NCBI RefSeq assembly: GCF_900115015.1
Contig: NZ_FOUZ01000004.1
Location: forward strand, 1-64,000
Length of the DNA: 64,000 nucleotides
Direction of reading: 5' to 3'
Source of the DNA: Algoriella xinjiangensis
Lineage (GTDB): Bacteria > Bacteroidota > Bacteroidia > Flavobacteriales > Weeksellaceae
Shown: piece by piece, positions 42,878-51,567 of the stretch
Layout: each line of letters begins with the position of its first letter
How positions within the stretch are numbered: position 1 is the stretch's first letter
The notes under the pieces: model-generated
What the model was told of the DNA's origin: nothing
Databases searched by the model: none
Seen by the model: only the letters and a program-made list of their open reading frames with translations
Program-made: the position numbers and the translations under genes

Positions 42878-44092
42878 TTATCTTAAAATATGATGTCCGA
42901 TAGCGCAATTTAAACATTTTTTTTCGAGACAATATCTTTTTTTGAGATGAATTAAGGTTTGCGAATCTTTAGCCGATTTATTTACAAATCCTAAACGCTC
43001 AAATTCATCTAAAATAGAATTATGTTCAGGCTCAATTTCATTCAATAAATCCAAGTAAAAATCAATCTCAACTTCATTGTTATTTCGTTCAAAAGCATAC
43101 CGAATCGAAATAAAAGAATTGATGATTAAATTATTTATTTTATCTTTTGATAGTTTTTTATTGACAGATTTTGACTCATTTTTAAACGTATAATGCGTTT
43201 CCCAAAAAGGATTTAATTCTAGTTTATCAAATAATTTATAAAATTCTTGACTATTTTTAAGTTGAATAATTGTCGAAAATAATGCTTGATGCGTCGCATA
43301 AATAGAAGCCAATTGCGCTAAACGAATTGTTGGAAAACCAATTGGACGCATTTTCGAAAACTTAAATAAATGCGATGAAATTGAATGTAATTGAAACTTC
43401 TGTTTTAGAAAATTATATTCATTTTTTAATTGCTTAAAATAATCATTCTCATAAACTTCATCTAAAAATCCAGCTTGCCCAAAAAACAATGCTTCAACTT
43501 TTAACGCGTCGTATTGTATTTTTTGTAAAACTTTAAACGGAAATGAATTTGCCCAAAGTTCAAAAATCTCAACATTTACTTTTAATCCAAAATTTTTGGC
43601 AAGACTTTTAAACAACGTTTCTTCCCAATTTTGTTGATTTTCACTTAACATTTTTTCAATTACTTCCGTTTTTTCTTCAAAACGTTCAATTAATAATCGT
43701 TCAAACCAAAAAGAAAAATCGCTAAAGTCTAAACCAGAAATAAAATTTTCGCAATATATTTTTTCAAATTTAGATTGAATAATTGTTTCATAATTATAAA
43801 CAATTTCTGGCTTAATAAAATCTTGTAAAATCAAGGTTTGAACGTTTCGTTGTCTCAAAAAATCAATCTCTACATCATGATTCCACACAACATGTAAAAT
43901 TACATTTTGATACGATAAATCGGTTGAATGATGATGTAAATTCCAATCCGAAGAATTAACATGCATTTCCACAGAACCCGACCAAAGTTTATCTGCAATT
44001 ACAATTTCGGCATGCAAAAAATCTGGACCAGCATTCATATTATACTGTCCAATATTTACAATTTCAATGTAATCGCCATGATAAGTTCGCAA
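42878..44092 (-). CDS. DUF2851 family protein with disrupted N-terminus
   Basis: A Bacteroidota family of unknown function. The visible body includes IVNIGQYNMNAGPDFLHAEIVIADKLWSGSVEMHV, SSDWNLHHH and VILHVVWNHD, and ends with a Cys-rich tail (CLEKKCLNCAIGHHILR). Counted from a TTG at 44092 it is 404 residues. However, the family N-terminus (FLHYIWNFKLF) is encoded directly upstream, and the natural ATG at 44149 is followed by AAA and then a TAA stop (44143-44141) before ATT TTT CTA. Either the third codon carries a nonsense change (for example GAA to TAA), or translation starts at the rare ATT (44140) or at TTG. Could therefore be a very recent pseudogene. Confidence 0.75.
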   Translation of the reverse strand: MRTYHGDYIEIVNIGQYNMNAGPDFLHAEIVIADKLWSGSVEMHVNSSDWNLHHHSTDLSYQNVILHVVWNHDVEIDFLRQRNVQTLILQDFIKPEIVYNYETIIQSKFEKIYCENFISGLDFSDFSFWFERLLIERFEEKTEVIEKMLSENQQNWEETLFKSLAKNFGLKVNVEIFELWANSFPFKVLQKIQYDALKVEALFFGQAGFLDEVYENDYFKQLKNEYNFLKQKFQLHSISSHLFKFSKMRPIGFPTIRLAQLASIYATHQALFSTIIQLKNSQEFYKLFDKLELNPFWETHYTFKNESKSVNKKLSKDKINNLIINSFISIRYAFERNNNEVEIDFYLDLLNEIEPEHNSILDEFERLGFVNKSAKDSQTLIHLKKRYCLEKKCLNCAIGHHILR

Positions 44093-44214
44093 ATCTTGAT
44101 GCGTAAACAGCTTGAAATTCCAGATGTAATGTAGAAAAATTTATTTCATAAATTAATCTTATACAGTAAGTTAATTAAATTTATGAAAATAATTAATTAA
44201 AATATTAAATTTAA

Positions 44215-44230
44215 TTAAACGTTTGTTTAA
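44215..44230. promoter_or_regulatory. Probable TetR operator upstream of efflux operon
   Basis: Inverted repeat TTAAAC-GTTT-GTTTAA, 26 bp before the ATG of the TetR gene. Size and place fit autoregulation of a TetR-controlled efflux operon. Confidence 0.5.
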
Positions 44231-44256
44231 CTTTGCGCGTTCATTTTTTGAAAACC

Positions 44257-44886
44257 ATGAAAATAAGTGATAAGAAAATAGAGATTTTAAAAGCTGCGGA
44301 AAAAGTTTTTGGTATTCGCGGAATTGATGCGGCAAGTGTTCGCGAGATTTCGAAAGAAGCAAAAATTAATGTCGCTATGATTAGCTATTATTTTGGTTCG
44401 AAAGATAAATTAGTTGAAGCATTATTTAGCTGGCGAATTTATAATTTGAATACAATATTAGAAGATATTGCGCAAAATTCTAGTTTAACGCCTTTTGAAA
44501 AACTCCAGGAAATACTAAAAACTTATTTGAATCGAATTTTAGATAATCATGAATTTCACCGCATTATGGTGAGAGAATATGCTAAAAAAGATTCGATTTT
44601 AGAAGTTGCACAACAAATAAATGGACTAAAAATAGAGAATTTAGTTTCGATCAAAAAAGTGATTAGCGAAGGTTATCAAAAAGGTGTTTTTAAAAGAGAA
44701 GCGCCAGCAGAAGCTGTAGTTATGGTTGTAATTGGTGGAACTTCTTACTTAATATTAAACGAAAAAACATATTTAGAATTATGGGGAATTAAGACGCATG
44801 AAGAGTTTAAACAACGCATTCATTCCGAATATTACCCTTACTTAATTGATTCTTTAAAAGCAATTTTACTATACGATGAAAAATAA
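44257..44886 (+). CDS. TetR/AcrR family transcriptional regulator
   Basis: 209 residues from ATG 44257 (MKISDKKIEILKAAEKVFG); a TTG at 44233 would add eight residues and is unlikely. N-terminal HTH: KAAEKVFGIRGIDAASVREISKEAKINVAMISYYFGSKDKLVEALF, the textbook TetR pattern. The C-terminal ligand domain contains FHRIMVREYAKKD, seen in regulators of efflux (CecR/YbiH-like C-terminal domain). First gene of the tolC-emrA-emrB operon, overlapping the TolC gene by 11 bp. Ligand unknown. Confidence 0.9.
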   Translation: MKISDKKIEILKAAEKVFGIRGIDAASVREISKEAKINVAMISYYFGSKDKLVEALFSWRIYNLNTILEDIAQNSSLTPFEKLQEILKTYLNRILDNHEFHRIMVREYAKKDSILEVAQQINGLKIENLVSIKKVISEGYQKGVFKREAPAEAVVMVVIGGTSYLILNEKTYLELWGIKTHEEFKQRIHSEYYPYLIDSLKAILLYDEK

Positions 44887-46177
44887 ATTTTTCTTACCGA
44901 TTTGTTTAGTTATTGCAACTTTAGCTCAGGCACAAGAAAATAATGTGTCTTTACAGGAGATAATTCAACAAAGTTTACAGAATAGCAAAGCTGTAAAAGT
45001 TGCCGAAGCTGCTAAAAATACGAGTGAGTATAAGGTGCAAAGTGCAAAAAACAATCGTTTACCAGACGTGTCGCTTAGCGGACAATACATGCATTTGTTT
45101 ACAACAACAAATGTAGATTTAAAAATTCCGATGGGAAATTCGACAGGTTCTTCTGGTGGAGGAATAGAGCCAAGTCAATTATTATTAGGACAAGCAAGCG
45201 CTTCTGTTCCATTGTTTGCAGGATTCAAAATTAAAAACGGAATTAAGCAAAGCGAATTGATGGTTGATTTATCAAATCTACAAATCGAAGGAACAAAAGA
45301 AAACGTGGTTTGGCAAGCAATCAATTTATATTTTGGTTTATACAAAACGCAACGTTCTATTGATGTTTTGAATGAAAACATGGTTAGAGCAAATCAACGT
45401 GTAAAAGATTTTCAGAATTTTTTGGATAACGGAATTATCTCTAGAAATGATTTGTTACGCGCAAAATTGCAATCATCAAATGTACAAGTTGCAATTGACG
45501 AAGCTGAAACGCAATACAAAAACATCAATTATAGATTGAATATTTTGACTGGACAAGATGATTCAAAAATTGTTCATGTAGAAAATGTAGAAAGTTTAAA
45601 CACGCTTCATCAAAATGCTGGAGATTATATGAGTCGTACAGATGTAAAAAGCTACGATTTAAAAAATCAAATGGCAGAAAATCAAATCAAAATTGCAAAA
45701 GCAGATTATTATCCACAATTGGCTTTATCAGCAGGATATATTGCAATGGATATTGATAAAGTTGCTTCTGTTACCAATGCTACAAATGTTGGTGTTGGTT
45801 TAAAATATGATCTTTCTTCTTTGTACAAAAATAAAGCTGAAGTTGAAATTGCAAAAGCGCAGAAATTAGAAAACGAATTGCAAAAAGAAACAACTATTGA
45901 TAAAGCTAAAGTTGAAATGAACGATGCTTATCAAAAGTTTGATTTATCAAAAAAGAAAAATAACGTTTACAAAGAAGCTGTAGAACAAGCCAATGAAAAT
46001 TATCGTATTGTGAAAGATAAATATGACAATGGTTTAGCTGATACAGATGATTTACTAGAAGCAGACGTGCAGCAATTACAAGCAAAAATTAATCAAATTG
46101 TAGGAGATGCAGACGAGCAATTAGCTGTTTACGAATACTACTACACAACAGGAATTTTATTAGAAAACATACAATAG
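44876..46177 (+). CDS. TolC family outer-membrane efflux protein
   Basis: 433 residues, signal peptide 1-19 (ATLAQAQ). Two OEP repeats with long helices (NNVSLQEIIQQSLQNSKAVKVAEAAKN; AEIAKAQKLENELQKETTIDKAKVEMNDAYQKFDLSKKKNNVYKEAVEQANENYRIV as a pattern of heptads) and short barrel strands (LSAGYIAMDIDK). Forms the trimeric exit duct for the EmrAB-like pump encoded next. Overlaps the TetR gene and is followed after 11 bp by the adaptor gene. Confidence 0.92.
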   Translation: MKNKFFLPICLVIATLAQAQENNVSLQEIIQQSLQNSKAVKVAEAAKNTSEYKVQSAKNNRLPDVSLSGQYMHLFTTTNVDLKIPMGNSTGSSGGGIEPSQLLLGQASASVPLFAGFKIKNGIKQSELMVDLSNLQIEGTKENVVWQAINLYFGLYKTQRSIDVLNENMVRANQRVKDFQNFLDNGIISRNDLLRAKLQSSNVQVAIDEAETQYKNINYRLNILTGQDDSKIVHVENVESLNTLHQNAGDYMSRTDVKSYDLKNQMAENQIKIAKADYYPQLALSAGYIAMDIDKVASVTNATNVGVGLKYDLSSLYKNKAEVEIAKAQKLENELQKETTIDKAKVEMNDAYQKFDLSKKKNNVYKEAVEQANENYRIVKDKYDNGLADTDDLLEADVQQLQAKINQIVGDADEQLAVYEYYYTTGILLENIQ

Positions 46178-46188
46178 ACCTCTTAAAG

Positions 46189-47382
46189 ATGGAAGAAAAT
46201 AATCAACAAAAGAAAAAAATGAATACCAAATTTATAGTTGTTCTTGTAGCATTAGTGCTAATTGGAGGAGGCTATGGTGTTTATAAATATTTGCACGGAA
46301 AAGCGCACGAAATTACTGATGATGCGCAAATAGAAGCTAAAATTACACCTGTAATTCCAAAAGTATCGGGTTACATAAAAAAGATTTTAGTTGAAGATAA
46401 TCAAATGGTAAAAAAAGGAGACACATTAGTTGTTATTGATGGATCTGAATTTGCCTTGAAATTACAACAATCACAAGATGCATTGTTACAAGCAGAAGGT
46501 CAATTAGGTGTTGCCAATGCAGGCGTTAGTACTGCTGGTGCTGCAATTGGTGTTACACAAGCTGGTGCAATTGCTGCAAATACAACAATAGAAACTGCGC
46601 AAGCAAGTGTAAATACTGCACAAGCCAATGTAGAAGCTGCAAAAGTACAAGTTTGGAGAACGAAAAATGATTTTGATCGTTACGATAAATTGTTCCAAAA
46701 TCAGTCAATTACAAGACAACAATATGAGCAAGCTTTGGCTGCAAAAGAAACTGCAGAAAAACAGTTGAGAGTTGTACAAGAACAATTAAGTGTTGCAAAA
46801 GCACAAATGAATGCGACGGCTAAACAAGCTGAAGCAACGGCTAAACAAGTCAATACTTCGAGAGCGCAAGCAGATGCTTCTAAAGCTCAAATAAAAGTTG
46901 CAGAAGCAACAATTGGTCAAAGCAAAACAACTATCGAAAATGCTAAGTTGTATTTATCATATACGTATGTAATTGCTGCCGAAGATGGTCAAGTTTCTAA
47001 AATTAACTTACAACCAGGTCAATTGGTACAAGCTGGTCAAGCATTATTCAACATTGTAAAAACAAATAATCTTTGGGTTGTTGCGAATTATAAAGAAACG
47101 CAATTAGAAAATATTAGAGAAGGACAAGAAGCTGTAATTAAAGTTGATGCTTATCCAAATCACGAATTTAAAGCAAAAGTTACTTCATTATCTCCAGCAA
47201 CAGGTGCTAAATTTGCGCTATTGCCACCCGATAATGCATCTGGTAACTTTGTTAAAACAGTTCAACGTTTACCGATTAAAATCGAGTTTGTTGATAAGAA
47301 TGACGAAATGTTAAAACTAATTCGTCCAGGTATGAACGTTGAGGCTGACATTCTTTTAAAATCGAATACTACAACGAAATAA
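46189..47382 (+). CDS. HlyD/EmrA family membrane-fusion adaptor
   Basis: 397 residues. One N-terminal membrane helix (about 13-32), then the biotinyl-lipoyl half-motif ITPVIPKVSGYIKKILVEDNQMVKKGDTLVVID. A long Ala/Gln-rich coiled hairpin follows (about 85-245, repeating A-x-x-A-x-V), then the second lipoyl half AEDGQVSKINLQPGQLVQAGQALFNIV and a beta-barrel domain. Typical EmrA. Connects the inner-membrane EmrB to TolC. The repetitive Ala-rich helix gives short internal DNA repeats, not a separate element. Confidence 0.92.
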   Translation: MEENNQQKKKMNTKFIVVLVALVLIGGGYGVYKYLHGKAHEITDDAQIEAKITPVIPKVSGYIKKILVEDNQMVKKGDTLVVIDGSEFALKLQQSQDALLQAEGQLGVANAGVSTAGAAIGVTQAGAIAANTTIETAQASVNTAQANVEAAKVQVWRTKNDFDRYDKLFQNQSITRQQYEQALAAKETAEKQLRVVQEQLSVAKAQMNATAKQAEATAKQVNTSRAQADASKAQIKVAEATIGQSKTTIENAKLYLSYTYVIAAEDGQVSKINLQPGQLVQAGQALFNIVKTNNLWVVANYKETQLENIREGQEAVIKVDAYPNHEFKAKVTSLSPATGAKFALLPPDNASGNFVKTVQRLPIKIEFVDKNDEMLKLIRPGMNVEADILLKSNTTTK

Positions 47383-47403
47383 TAACACCTATTCAGAAAA
47401 ATT

Positions 47404-48975
47404 ATGGAAGAGAATAATTTAGTTGAATATGGTTCACGACGTGTAATTATAACCATTACTGCCATTATGTGTGCGCTGTTAGAAATTGTAGATACTACAA
47501 TTGTTAACGTTGCCATGAATGATATGAAAGGTAGTTTGGGTGTTTCTTTAACCGATATTGCGTGGGTAGTTACTGCCTATGCAATTGCCAATGTTATTGT
47601 GGTTCCGATGACAAGTTGGTTGTCTCAACAATTTGGACGACGCAACTATTTTGCTGCCTCAATTATCATATTTACAGTCGCCTCTTTTCTTTGTGGAAAT
47701 GCGTCTTCATTATGGGAAATTATCCTTTTTAGATTTATACAAGGTTTAGGAGGTGGTGCATTATTGGTAACCTCGCAAACCATAATTACCGAAAGTTATC
47801 CGCCCGAAAAACGTGGATTAGCACAGGCAATTTACGGAATGGGTGTTATTGTTGGTCCAACATTAGGACCACCACTTGGAGGATATATTATTGATAATTG
47901 GTCTTGGCCATACATCTTTTACATCAATATTCCGATTGGAATTGTTGCTACGATGTTAACAATAATGTTTGTTAAAAGTCCTAAATATGCAGAAAAATCT
48001 AAACTAAGTCAAGTCGATTTTATTGGAATTATACTTTTAGCAATTGCCGTAGGATCTTTACAATATGTGTTAGAACATGGTCAACAAGACGATTGGTTTA
48101 GCGATTCTACAATCGTAATTTTAAGTATTTCTACAGTTTTTGGATTTATACTTTTTGTATGGAGAGAATTAATTGCCAAACATCCAATTGTAAACCTACG
48201 TGTACTTAAAGATTCTAATTTAGCAATTGGTACAATTTTATCCTTTATTTTAGGATTTGGTTTATACGGATCAACATTTATTATACCAATTTATACGCAA
48301 TCAATTTTAGGTTGGACAGCTACTGATGCAGGATTATTATTAATTCCTTCATCATTAATGACTGCCTTTATGATGCCAATTATTGCAACAATGTTACAAA
48401 AAGGTGTTTCGCCAAAATACTTAGTTGCAGGAGGATTCTTAATCTTTTTCTGTTACAGTTTTTGGTCGTCACAAATACTTACACCAGACACAGGATCAGA
48501 ACATTTCTTTTGGCCATTAATTGTACGTGGAGTTGGATTAGGCTTATTGTTTGTACCCGTTACAACTTTATCCCTATCAAGTTTAAAAGGACAACAAATT
48601 GGAGAAGGTGCCGCTTTTACTGGAATGATGCGTCAATTGGGTGGATCTTTTGGTATCGCAATTATCACCACTTTTATTTCACGTTTAACTGTTGGTCATC
48701 GCATGAATTTAGTTTCACATCTTGATTCATCTGATTATGATGTTCAAAAATACATCGAAAATTTGCAGATGAGTTTTATAGGAAAAGGTTTCGCGCCAAA
48801 CGAAGCACTTAATAAAGCTTACAATTTACTCGATTTACAAGTAACCAAACAAGCAACTGTATTAACGTATATGGACGTTTTCTTGTATTTAGGAGTTGTA
48901 TTTTTAATCTGTATACCGTTTATTTTATTCTTCATCAAAAAAGGTGCGGGTAAAGTAATTAGTGCGGGACATTAA
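47404..48975 (+). CDS. DHA2 family MFS drug transporter, EmrB type
   Basis: 523 residues with 14 membrane segments. Motifs: LLEIVDTTIVNVAM in TM1 (D1 motif), LSQQFGRRNYF as motif A, the RFIQGLGGGALLVTSQTII region as motif B, and GPTLGPPLGGYI as motif C of drug-proton antiporters. Last gene of the TetR-regulated efflux operon, 21 bp after the adaptor. Proton-driven multidrug export through TolC is expected; the drug spectrum cannot be read from sequence. A terminator follows at 49013-49047. Confidence 0.94.
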   Translation: MEENNLVEYGSRRVIITITAIMCALLEIVDTTIVNVAMNDMKGSLGVSLTDIAWVVTAYAIANVIVVPMTSWLSQQFGRRNYFAASIIIFTVASFLCGNASSLWEIILFRFIQGLGGGALLVTSQTIITESYPPEKRGLAQAIYGMGVIVGPTLGPPLGGYIIDNWSWPYIFYINIPIGIVATMLTIMFVKSPKYAEKSKLSQVDFIGIILLAIAVGSLQYVLEHGQQDDWFSDSTIVILSISTVFGFILFVWRELIAKHPIVNLRVLKDSNLAIGTILSFILGFGLYGSTFIIPIYTQSILGWTATDAGLLLIPSSLMTAFMMPIIATMLQKGVSPKYLVAGGFLIFFCYSFWSSQILTPDTGSEHFFWPLIVRGVGLGLLFVPVTTLSLSSLKGQQIGEGAAFTGMMRQLGGSFGIAIITTFISRLTVGHRMNLVSHLDSSDYDVQKYIENLQMSFIGKGFAPNEALNKAYNLLDLQVTKQATVLTYMDVFLYLGVVFLICIPFILFFIKKGAGKVISAGH

Positions 48976-49012
48976 GAAGAATAATTATTTTATTTTCAAG
49001 TTTTTTATACCT

Positions 49013-49047
49013 AAAAATCCATCTCAATTAATTGAGATGGATTTTTT
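49013..49047 (+). terminator. Terminator of the efflux operon
   Basis: AAATCCATCTCAA-TTAA-TTGAGATGGATTT with a T6 tail. Confidence 0.8.
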
Positions 49048-49065
49048 CTTTCAAATTATATTCAC

Positions 49066-49097
49066 AAAAAAAGCGTTTCAAATTGAAACGCTTTTTT
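49066..49097. terminator. Bidirectional terminator after prfA
   Basis: AAAAAAAGCGTTTCAA-A-TTGAAACGCTTTTTT, 24 bp after the prfA stop, T-runs on both strands. Confidence 0.8.
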
Positions 49098-49120
49098 ATT
49101 TATTTTAGACTGATTCGATT

Positions 49121-50212
49121 TTAATAATCGTCATCAGAACCTTTTAATTTCTCTGCATTTTCTGCCATTTTAAGAGCATCAATCATTTCATTAATATCAC
49201 CATTCATAAAGTTATCCAAATTATAAATAGATTTATTAATACGGTGATCTGTTACACGACCTTGTGGATAATTGTACGTTCTAATTTTCGCCGAACGGTC
49301 ACCAGTTGATACCAATGATTTACGTTGAGCAGAACGTTCAGAATGTTTCTTCTCAAACTCAATTTCGTATAATTTTGTACGCAATAATTGCAACGCTTTT
49401 TCTTTGTTTTTTAACTGAGAACGTGCTTCTTGACATACAATTACAATACCAGATGGTTTATGTGTTAATTGTACTTTTGTCTCTACCTTATTTACGTTTT
49501 GCCCTCCAGCACCAGACGAACGAGATGTTTGATATTCTAAATCTGCCGGATTGATTGTTACATCGACTTCTTCTGCTTCTGGTAAAACTGCAACCGTAAT
49601 TGCCGAAGTGTGTACGCGACCTTGAGATTCTGTTTCTGGAACACGTTGTACGCGATGAACACCAGATTCATATTTTAAAGTTCCGTAAACAGCATTACCT
49701 TCTACCTGCATAATAAGCTCCTTAAAACCTTTACCCGAAGATTCAGATGAGTTTAAAACCTCATGTTTCCAACCTTTTTCCTTAAAATACATTGTATACA
49801 TACGGTAAACATCTTCCACAAAAATTGCAGCCTCATCTCCTCCTGTACCCGAACGTAGTTCTACGATAACGTTTTTATCATCTTCTGGATCTTTCGGAAT
49901 TAACATCATTTTAATGTCTTCCTCTATTTCTGGAATTTTATTGATTGCTTCATCTTTCTCGATTTTAGCTAACTCAACCATCTCAGCATCAGAACCATCA
50001 GCGATTATTTCGTCTGCTTCATCAATCACATTAATCAAATCTTCGTATTCTTTTTGCTTTTCTACAAAGTCTTTAAGATCAGAATATTCTTTGTTTAATT
50101 TTGCGTAACGAGCTTGATCTGTCACGATATCTGGCTGAATAATTAAATCCGAAACCTCATCGAAACGTTGTTTGATTGCTCTTAATTTATCTAATAGACC
50201 TAAATCTGCCAT
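49121..50212 (-). CDS. prfA: Peptide chain release factor 1
   Basis: 363 residues, full length. Terminates translation at UAA and UAG. The catalytic GGQ is in [20 protein letters not shown]. The codon-reading loop region is [22 protein letters not shown], where the P-x-T tripeptide is Pro-Glu-Thr. The N-terminal helical domain includes the stretch [22 protein letters not shown], part of which reappears as a decayed copy at 51360-51480. Promoter -7 TATCTTTG at 50237-50230. Confidence 0.96.
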   Translation of the reverse strand: MADLGLLDKLRAIKQRFDEVSDLIIQPDIVTDQARYAKLNKEYSDLKDFVEKQKEYEDLINVIDEADEIIADGSDAEMVELAKIEKDEAINKIPEIEEDIKMMLIPKDPEDDKNVIVELRSGTGGDEAAIFVEDVYRMYTMYFKEKGWKHEVLNSSESSGKGFKELIMQVEGNAVYGTLKYESGVHRVQRVPETESQGRVHTSAITVAVLPEAEEVDVTINPADLEYQTSRSSGAGGQNVNKVETKVQLTHKPSGIVIVCQEARSQLKNKEKALQLLRTKLYEIEFEKKHSERSAQRKSLVSTGDRSAKIRTYNYPQGRVTDHRINKSIYNLDNFMNGDINEMIDALKMAENAEKLKGSDDDY

Positions 50213-50229
50213 ATTCTTTTATTGGATTG

Positions 50230-50237
50230 CAAAGATA
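50230..50237 (-). promoter_or_regulatory. prfA -7 element
   Basis: Minus strand TATCTTTG, 17 nt before the prfA ATG, with a TTG 17 nt further upstream as weak -33. Confidence 0.45.
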
Positions 50238-50269
50238 CAATAACTCAAGGGATTCAAGAAATTTGAATT

Positions 50270-50300
50270 AAAAAAACCGACGATTAATCGTCGGTTTTTT
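50270..50300 (-). terminator. Terminator of T9SS cargo gene 1
   Basis: ACCGACGATT-AATCGTCGGT with a T-run on the minus strand, between the cargo gene stop and the prfA promoter. An identical 20-bp stem is found at 51522-51541. Confidence 0.8.
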
Positions 50301-50322
50301 ATATTATTTAAAAATTTAGAAA

Positions 50323-51129
50323 TTATTTTTTGATAATCTTTTGAGTAAATTCACTATCTCCTTTTACTTTTAAGATGTAAACACCTTTAGGTAAATTAGA
50401 GATATTGTAACTATCTGCTTTATAAAATGAAGCGACTTTTTTACCTGTTAGGTCAACAACTTCAACTTTAATATTTTTAGCTGTTGCTGGTAAATCAATT
50501 TTAAAATCGGCTGTTATTGGATTTGGATAAACTGATATTTTTTTAGAATTAACTTCAGATACAGCTAAGGTTCCTGCAACAAGAGATACATCATCTATTT
50601 CAATCGAAAATTGATCTGTTACATCATGATGTCTAAAAGTAATATAAACACTGCTTTCTCCTGCAAATTTAGAGACATCTAACGAGCGATCTGTCAATAC
50701 ATTTACGCCATCTAACGATTTTTCATTAAAAAAAACGTCACTCGCTAATATATCAGCTTGTACATTTGATTTAGAAACACATACAGTATATTGTTCTTTA
50801 TCACTATTTTTATCAATAGAAGAAACCTTCCATTTTAAGGTAATTTTTTCACCTTGCTTATAATTACTTAAATCAATTTTTGGAGTAATAGCATAATTAT
50901 TTGGTTTTAATGCTTTATTAGCCCATGAAATAGATCTTAATACAGGAGTAGGATACAAATTTGTATTTGCCATCTGAACTACATACCAATTAAATCCATC
51001 TGCATCTGCATCAATCAGCGTCCAATCACTTATGTCTTTATCATTAAAATCATCAGACCAAATAACCGTTTGAGCTGATAATGTAGATAAGGTAGATAGT
51101 GTTAAAATAGAGAATAAAAATTTTTTCAT
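50323..51129 (-). CDS. Choice-of-anchor J protein with T9SS sorting domain (copy 1)
   Basis: 268 residues. Signal peptide 1-19. A choice-of-anchor J/cleaved-adhesin beta-jelly-roll (about 25-185): VIWSDDFNDKDISDWTLIDADADGFNWYV, ITLKWKVSS, VYITFRHHDVTDQFSIEIDDVSL. Then a type A sorting domain from about 197 (KKISVYPNPITADFKIDLP ... GVYILKVKGDSEFTQKIIKK). Secreted by the type IX system, perhaps surface-attached. Ligand unknown. Paralogue of the gene at 51568-52401, by a tandem duplication whose scar lies between them. Confidence 0.88.
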   Translation of the reverse strand: MKKFLFSILTLSTLSTLSAQTVIWSDDFNDKDISDWTLIDADADGFNWYVVQMANTNLYPTPVLRSISWANKALKPNNYAITPKIDLSNYKQGEKITLKWKVSSIDKNSDKEQYTVCVSKSNVQADILASDVFFNEKSLDGVNVLTDRSLDVSKFAGESSVYITFRHHDVTDQFSIEIDDVSLVAGTLAVSEVNSKKISVYPNPITADFKIDLPATAKNIKVEVVDLTGKKVASFYKADSYNISNLPKGVYILKVKGDSEFTQKIIKK

Positions 51130-51291
51130 GATTTTTTTTAATGTTTAATTAATGATTTATAAACTTATTTAAAAAAAAATGAAAAAGAATATTTTTGTAT
51201 TAAAGTTTGCTTTTTATAATTATTTAAAATAAATACCGTTTTATTGAAATAATATAAAAGAATCATATTAATATTAAGAATTTTTTCATTT

Positions 51292-51363
51292 AATTAGATA
51301 TTTATCGTACAAATAATATTCCATATACTTTGTAAATACCTACAAATTGTTCTGCTAATTCTT
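51292..51363 (-). pseudogene. Relic of the 3' end of the glutamine synthetase III gene
   Basis: Aligns by eye with 52576-52650, the end of the intact gene. Shared words include TTAATTAGATATTT, ATCG-ACAAATAA and ACAAATTGTT. It encodes a degraded form of the C-terminus (…LFVR-stop against LFTR-stop) with a compensated frameshift. Left of it, 51180-51290 is also similar to the spacer after the second cargo gene, but the synthetase terminator hairpin has been lost. Confidence 0.75.
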
Positions 51364-51421
51364 GAATTTTATTGATTATTACATCTTTTTTTTCGATTTT
51401 AGTTAATTCAACCAGTTTCAT
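51302..51421 (-). CDS. Chimeric 39-codon frame at a duplication scar
   Basis: Runs ATG 51421 to TAA 51302. Its first half (KLVELTKIEKKD, INKIQ) matches Prf[18 protein letters not shown]. Its end (YGILFVR) matches the glutamine synthetase C-terminus (REMLFTR). Middle residues are read in a shifted frame relative to the synthetase. AAGGAG lies 9 nt before the ATG. It may be a chance frame in a decaying scar rather than a working gene. Confidence 0.25.
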   Translation of the reverse strand: MKLVELTKIEKKDVIINKIQELAEQFVGIYKVYGILFVR

Positions 51422-51512
51422 TTATCTACTCTCCTTCAAACACATTAATTAAGTCTGCGTATTATTTTATTGAATATAAATGTTCAATAACTCTAGCAAT
51501 TAAAAATTGAAT
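51359..51512 (-). pseudogene. Relic of an internal and upstream part of prfA
   Basis: 51359-51416 aligns with prfA 49928-49982 (GAATTTTATTGATT, TCGATTTTAG, AACTCAACCA with substitutions and a 3-nt gain). 51436-51470 aligns with prfA near 50020-50060 (CACATTAAT, TTCGTATT-like). 51483-51512 aligns with the prfA upstream region at 50238-50268 (CAATAACTC, GAATTAAAA). The prfA start and promoter are deleted. Joined to the glutamine synthetase relic at 51359-51363 over a shared TTCT. Confidence 0.75.
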
Positions 51513-51541
51513 TAAAAAAAAACCGACGATTAATCGTCGGT
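51513..51541 (-). terminator. Terminator of T9SS cargo gene 2
   Basis: The same 20-bp stem as at 50276-50295 (ACCGACGATT-AATCGTCGGT), with nine Ts on the minus strand. The identity is part of the tandem duplication. Confidence 0.8.
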
Positions 51542-51567
51542 TTATAATTATTTTAAAAATTTAGAAA

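Noticed and set aside
46500-46930. Low-complexity Ala/Gln repeats as a mobile or repeat element
   Set aside because: They encode the coiled-coil hairpin of the EmrA-like adaptor.
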